DNA of 64,000 nucleotides, taken from Atherix ibis. Taxonomy: Eukaryota > Arthropoda > Insecta > Diptera > Athericidae. The stretch covers positions 37,049,212 through 37,113,211 of the forward strand of contig OY282609.1 in the NCBI GenBank assembly GCA_958298945.1. The letters run 5' to 3'. A program made the translations under genes and the position numbers. The notes beneath the pieces were generated by a model. The model was not told the DNA's origin, searched no databases, and saw only the letters and a program-made list of their open reading frames with translations. Each line of letters starts with the position of its first letter. Position 1 is the first letter of the stretch. This document shows positions 62,701-64,000 of this stretch, piece after piece.

Positions 62701-63141
62701 AATAAAAAGTGTAAAATTCTAATCTATGCTGATAATATACATTTTCCTTATTTTCCCATTTACCCTGCCACAAATTTTTAATTTTTTTTTATAAACTTTT
62801 TTGGTATCATCTACTCTCTTAGAAAACCTAATAATCGGTTGTCTCCAAGTAAAACTTGAAGTTACCTGTCAAGGTTTTTTCTTAATGTGGATGTAAATTT
62901 GACACCCACCTCTTTTCCCTTTGCTTGCAAAGTGCAAACCAACAACAGTGAAAATAGTATTTTATGAGTACTATTCCAGGCTATTCCTTCCTCCCAACTT
63001 CATCAAGCTCCAAAAAAGAGTCTTTCTATAATATATTTAAAACAAATATAAAAATATTTGGCCCATATTCAGATATTATTTTTATTATTTTCTTACAGGT
63101 AAATTAGAGAATACAATGCTTTCACATACTAATTTCTAATA

Positions 63142-64000
63142 CAGGGTGGAACATTTAGAAGTGTCATTTTAAATAGTAAATAAAAAAAAACTAGTGTATG
63201 TTTTTTCAAATTTCCGGATTTATTAAAAAGATTGAACCTTGAAATTTAAGAATGAAACACAACATCATTTAAATGACTGCCGCGGCTGGCGTTACAGTTC
63301 CCCATTCGCTCGACGCAATTTTTCAGTACATTTTCGATTGTCCGGGCCTGTATCTCTTCAATGGCAACTTTGATTTCGTGTTTCAAGGCCTCAATTGTCT
63401 CTGGATGGCTTGGGTAACATTTATCCTTAACGGCTCCCCACAGAAAATAGTCCAACGGGCTCAAATCACAGCTCCGAGGCGGCCAATTTACATCAGAATT
63501 TCAGCTGATTATTCGGTTTTCGAAAGCAGTGCCCAAAAGTTGGATTGTTACGTTGGCTGTGTGGCAAGTGGCCCTGTCCTGTTGGAATCAAATGTCGTCC
63601 ATGCTATTTTCTTCAACTTTTGGAAACAAAAATTCGTTGAGCATGCCATGATAGCGCTCACCATTGACCGTCACGGCGGCTCCTTTATCGTTTTCGAAGA
63701 AAAACGGGCCAATGGTGCCTCCACTCCAAAATCCGCACCAAACCGTTACTCGTTGTGGATGCATCGGCTGTTCCATGGTCACGTATGGATTTTCTGAGCT
63801 CCAAATGCGACAATTTTGTTTGTTGACATACCCACCGGGGTGGAAATGGGCCTCATCCGAAAAGATGATTTTTCGGTAAAAATGCTCATCTTCGGCCAAT
63901 TGATCTTGAGCCCATTGGGCAAACCGAAAACGCATCGCATGATCATGCGGCTTTAGCTGTTGGACTAATTGAACTTTGTAAGCTTTCATACCGAGGTCTT
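63142..64000 (-). mobile_element. DD41D mariner-like element, cut by window edge
   Basis: The left border is CAGGGTGGAACATTTAGAAG preceded by TA (63140-63141), a plausible terminal repeat and target site. The transposase lies on the minus strand and enters from beyond 64000, so the N-terminal domain and the second terminal repeat are outside the window. Coding identity to the family is far higher than for the other DD41D relics here, and base use is notably G+C-richer than the flanks. Both suggest a recent insertion. Confidence 0.9.
63246..64000 (-). pseudogene. DD41D transposase, two stops, partial
   Basis: One continuous minus-strand frame. From the window edge, DLGMKAYKVQLVQQLKPHDH leads into the catalytic core. 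IIFSDEAHF has the first Asp, followed by GGYVNKQNCRIW, VTVWCGFWSGGTIGPFFF and AVTVNGERYHGML. Then DDI is followed by TGA (63588-63590, where Trp is expected). FQQDRATCHTA has the second Asp. A second TGA (63501-63503) stands where Arg is usual, before NSDVNWPPRSCDLSPLDYFL with the third Asp. By my count 41 residues separate the last two Asp, the DD41D (rosa/visitor) signature. The C-terminus is MGNCNASRGSHLNDVVFHS with TAA at 63246-63248. Only two nonsense changes break an otherwise intact frame, so this copy died recently; sequencing error at both sites is unlikely but not excluded. Confidence 0.93.

Larger units (their letters stand above)
58001..63139. other. Gene-free stretch with scattered oddities
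   Basis: No gene recognised. A 25-bp segment recurs at 58310-58334 and 58516-58540 with two differences. Overlapping frames at 60281-60559 and 60550-60735 have no motif. The G+C-rich patch at 61500 and a coiled-coil-like peptide at 62.6 kb are listed separately. 62380-62410 (GTTGTCGTTGTAGCGG) resembles a simple-repeat-like sequence common in fly intergenic DNA, as I remember it. Confidence 0.5.

Noticed and set aside
1..64000. CRISPR arrays, operons, tRNA or rRNA genes
   Set aside because: No regularly spaced direct repeats with unique spacers, no cloverleaf-capable sequence that I could fold, no rRNA-like conserved blocks; the DNA is clearly animal nuclear and non-coding.

Overview
The window is A+T-rich (about three quarters by eye) animal DNA with no recognisable host gene, no rRNA or tRNA that I can support, and no bacterial features. 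Everything that can be read as protein is a relic of a transposable element. The mixture is typical of a fly genome: DD34D mariners of several subfamilies, DD41D mariner-like elements of the kind first named from the fruit fly Ceratitis rosa, and RTE-like and Jockey-like non-LTR fragments. A dipteran, perhaps a tephritid, is my best guess (inference only). The lack of genes and the density of dead elements fit intergenic, heterochromatic or sex-chromosome DNA.

Layout. 1-4.3 kb: unique A+T-rich DNA with a near-perfect 54-bp hairpin and an AAT microsatellite. 4.29-5.47 kb: an irritans-type mariner with both ends and TA target sites. 5.5-16.7 kb: no genes; a weak SINE candidate, a dispersed repeat pair, and a 0.7-kb satellite of an 8-bp unit (CAGTTTTT). 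16.75-17.2 kb: C-terminal half of a second mariner type. 17.2-25.6 kb: no genes, several snap-back hairpins, two tiny mariner tails. 25.63-26.70 kb: a third mariner with both ends, followed by a C-terminal scrap of another. 28.9-29.77 kb: a long inverted repeat with arms about 98% identical. 30.5-31.1 kb: a 5' fragment of the third mariner that shares its inactivating lesions. 31.3-32.4 kb: a DD41D-like relic. 32.4-41.5 kb: nothing recognised. 41.5-42.1 kb: DD41D relic. 44.1 kb: inverted-repeat (MITE-like) structure. 46.4-47.3 kb: a triplicated 32-bp repeat, a hairpin and the N-terminal half of a mariner. 48.6-51.8 kb: Jockey scrap, DD41D-like relic, compositional island, mariner scrap. 53.5-56.2 kb: DD41D relic and a fourth mariner with both ends. 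56.4-58.0 kb: RTE-like reverse transcriptase relic. 58-63.1 kb: nothing firm. 63.14-64.0 kb: the best preserved DD41D element, cut by the window edge.

No genes here work together as a pathway. The window records repeated waves of IS630-Tc1-mariner transposition. Copies decayed by central deletions, frameshifts and stops. Overlaid on this are many small DNA rearrangements: near-perfect hairpins with 3-5 nt loops, and 17-32 bp tandem duplications. The most interesting single object is the long inverted repeat at 28.9-29.8 kb, which if transcribed would fold into a hairpin RNA able to feed the siRNA pathway.
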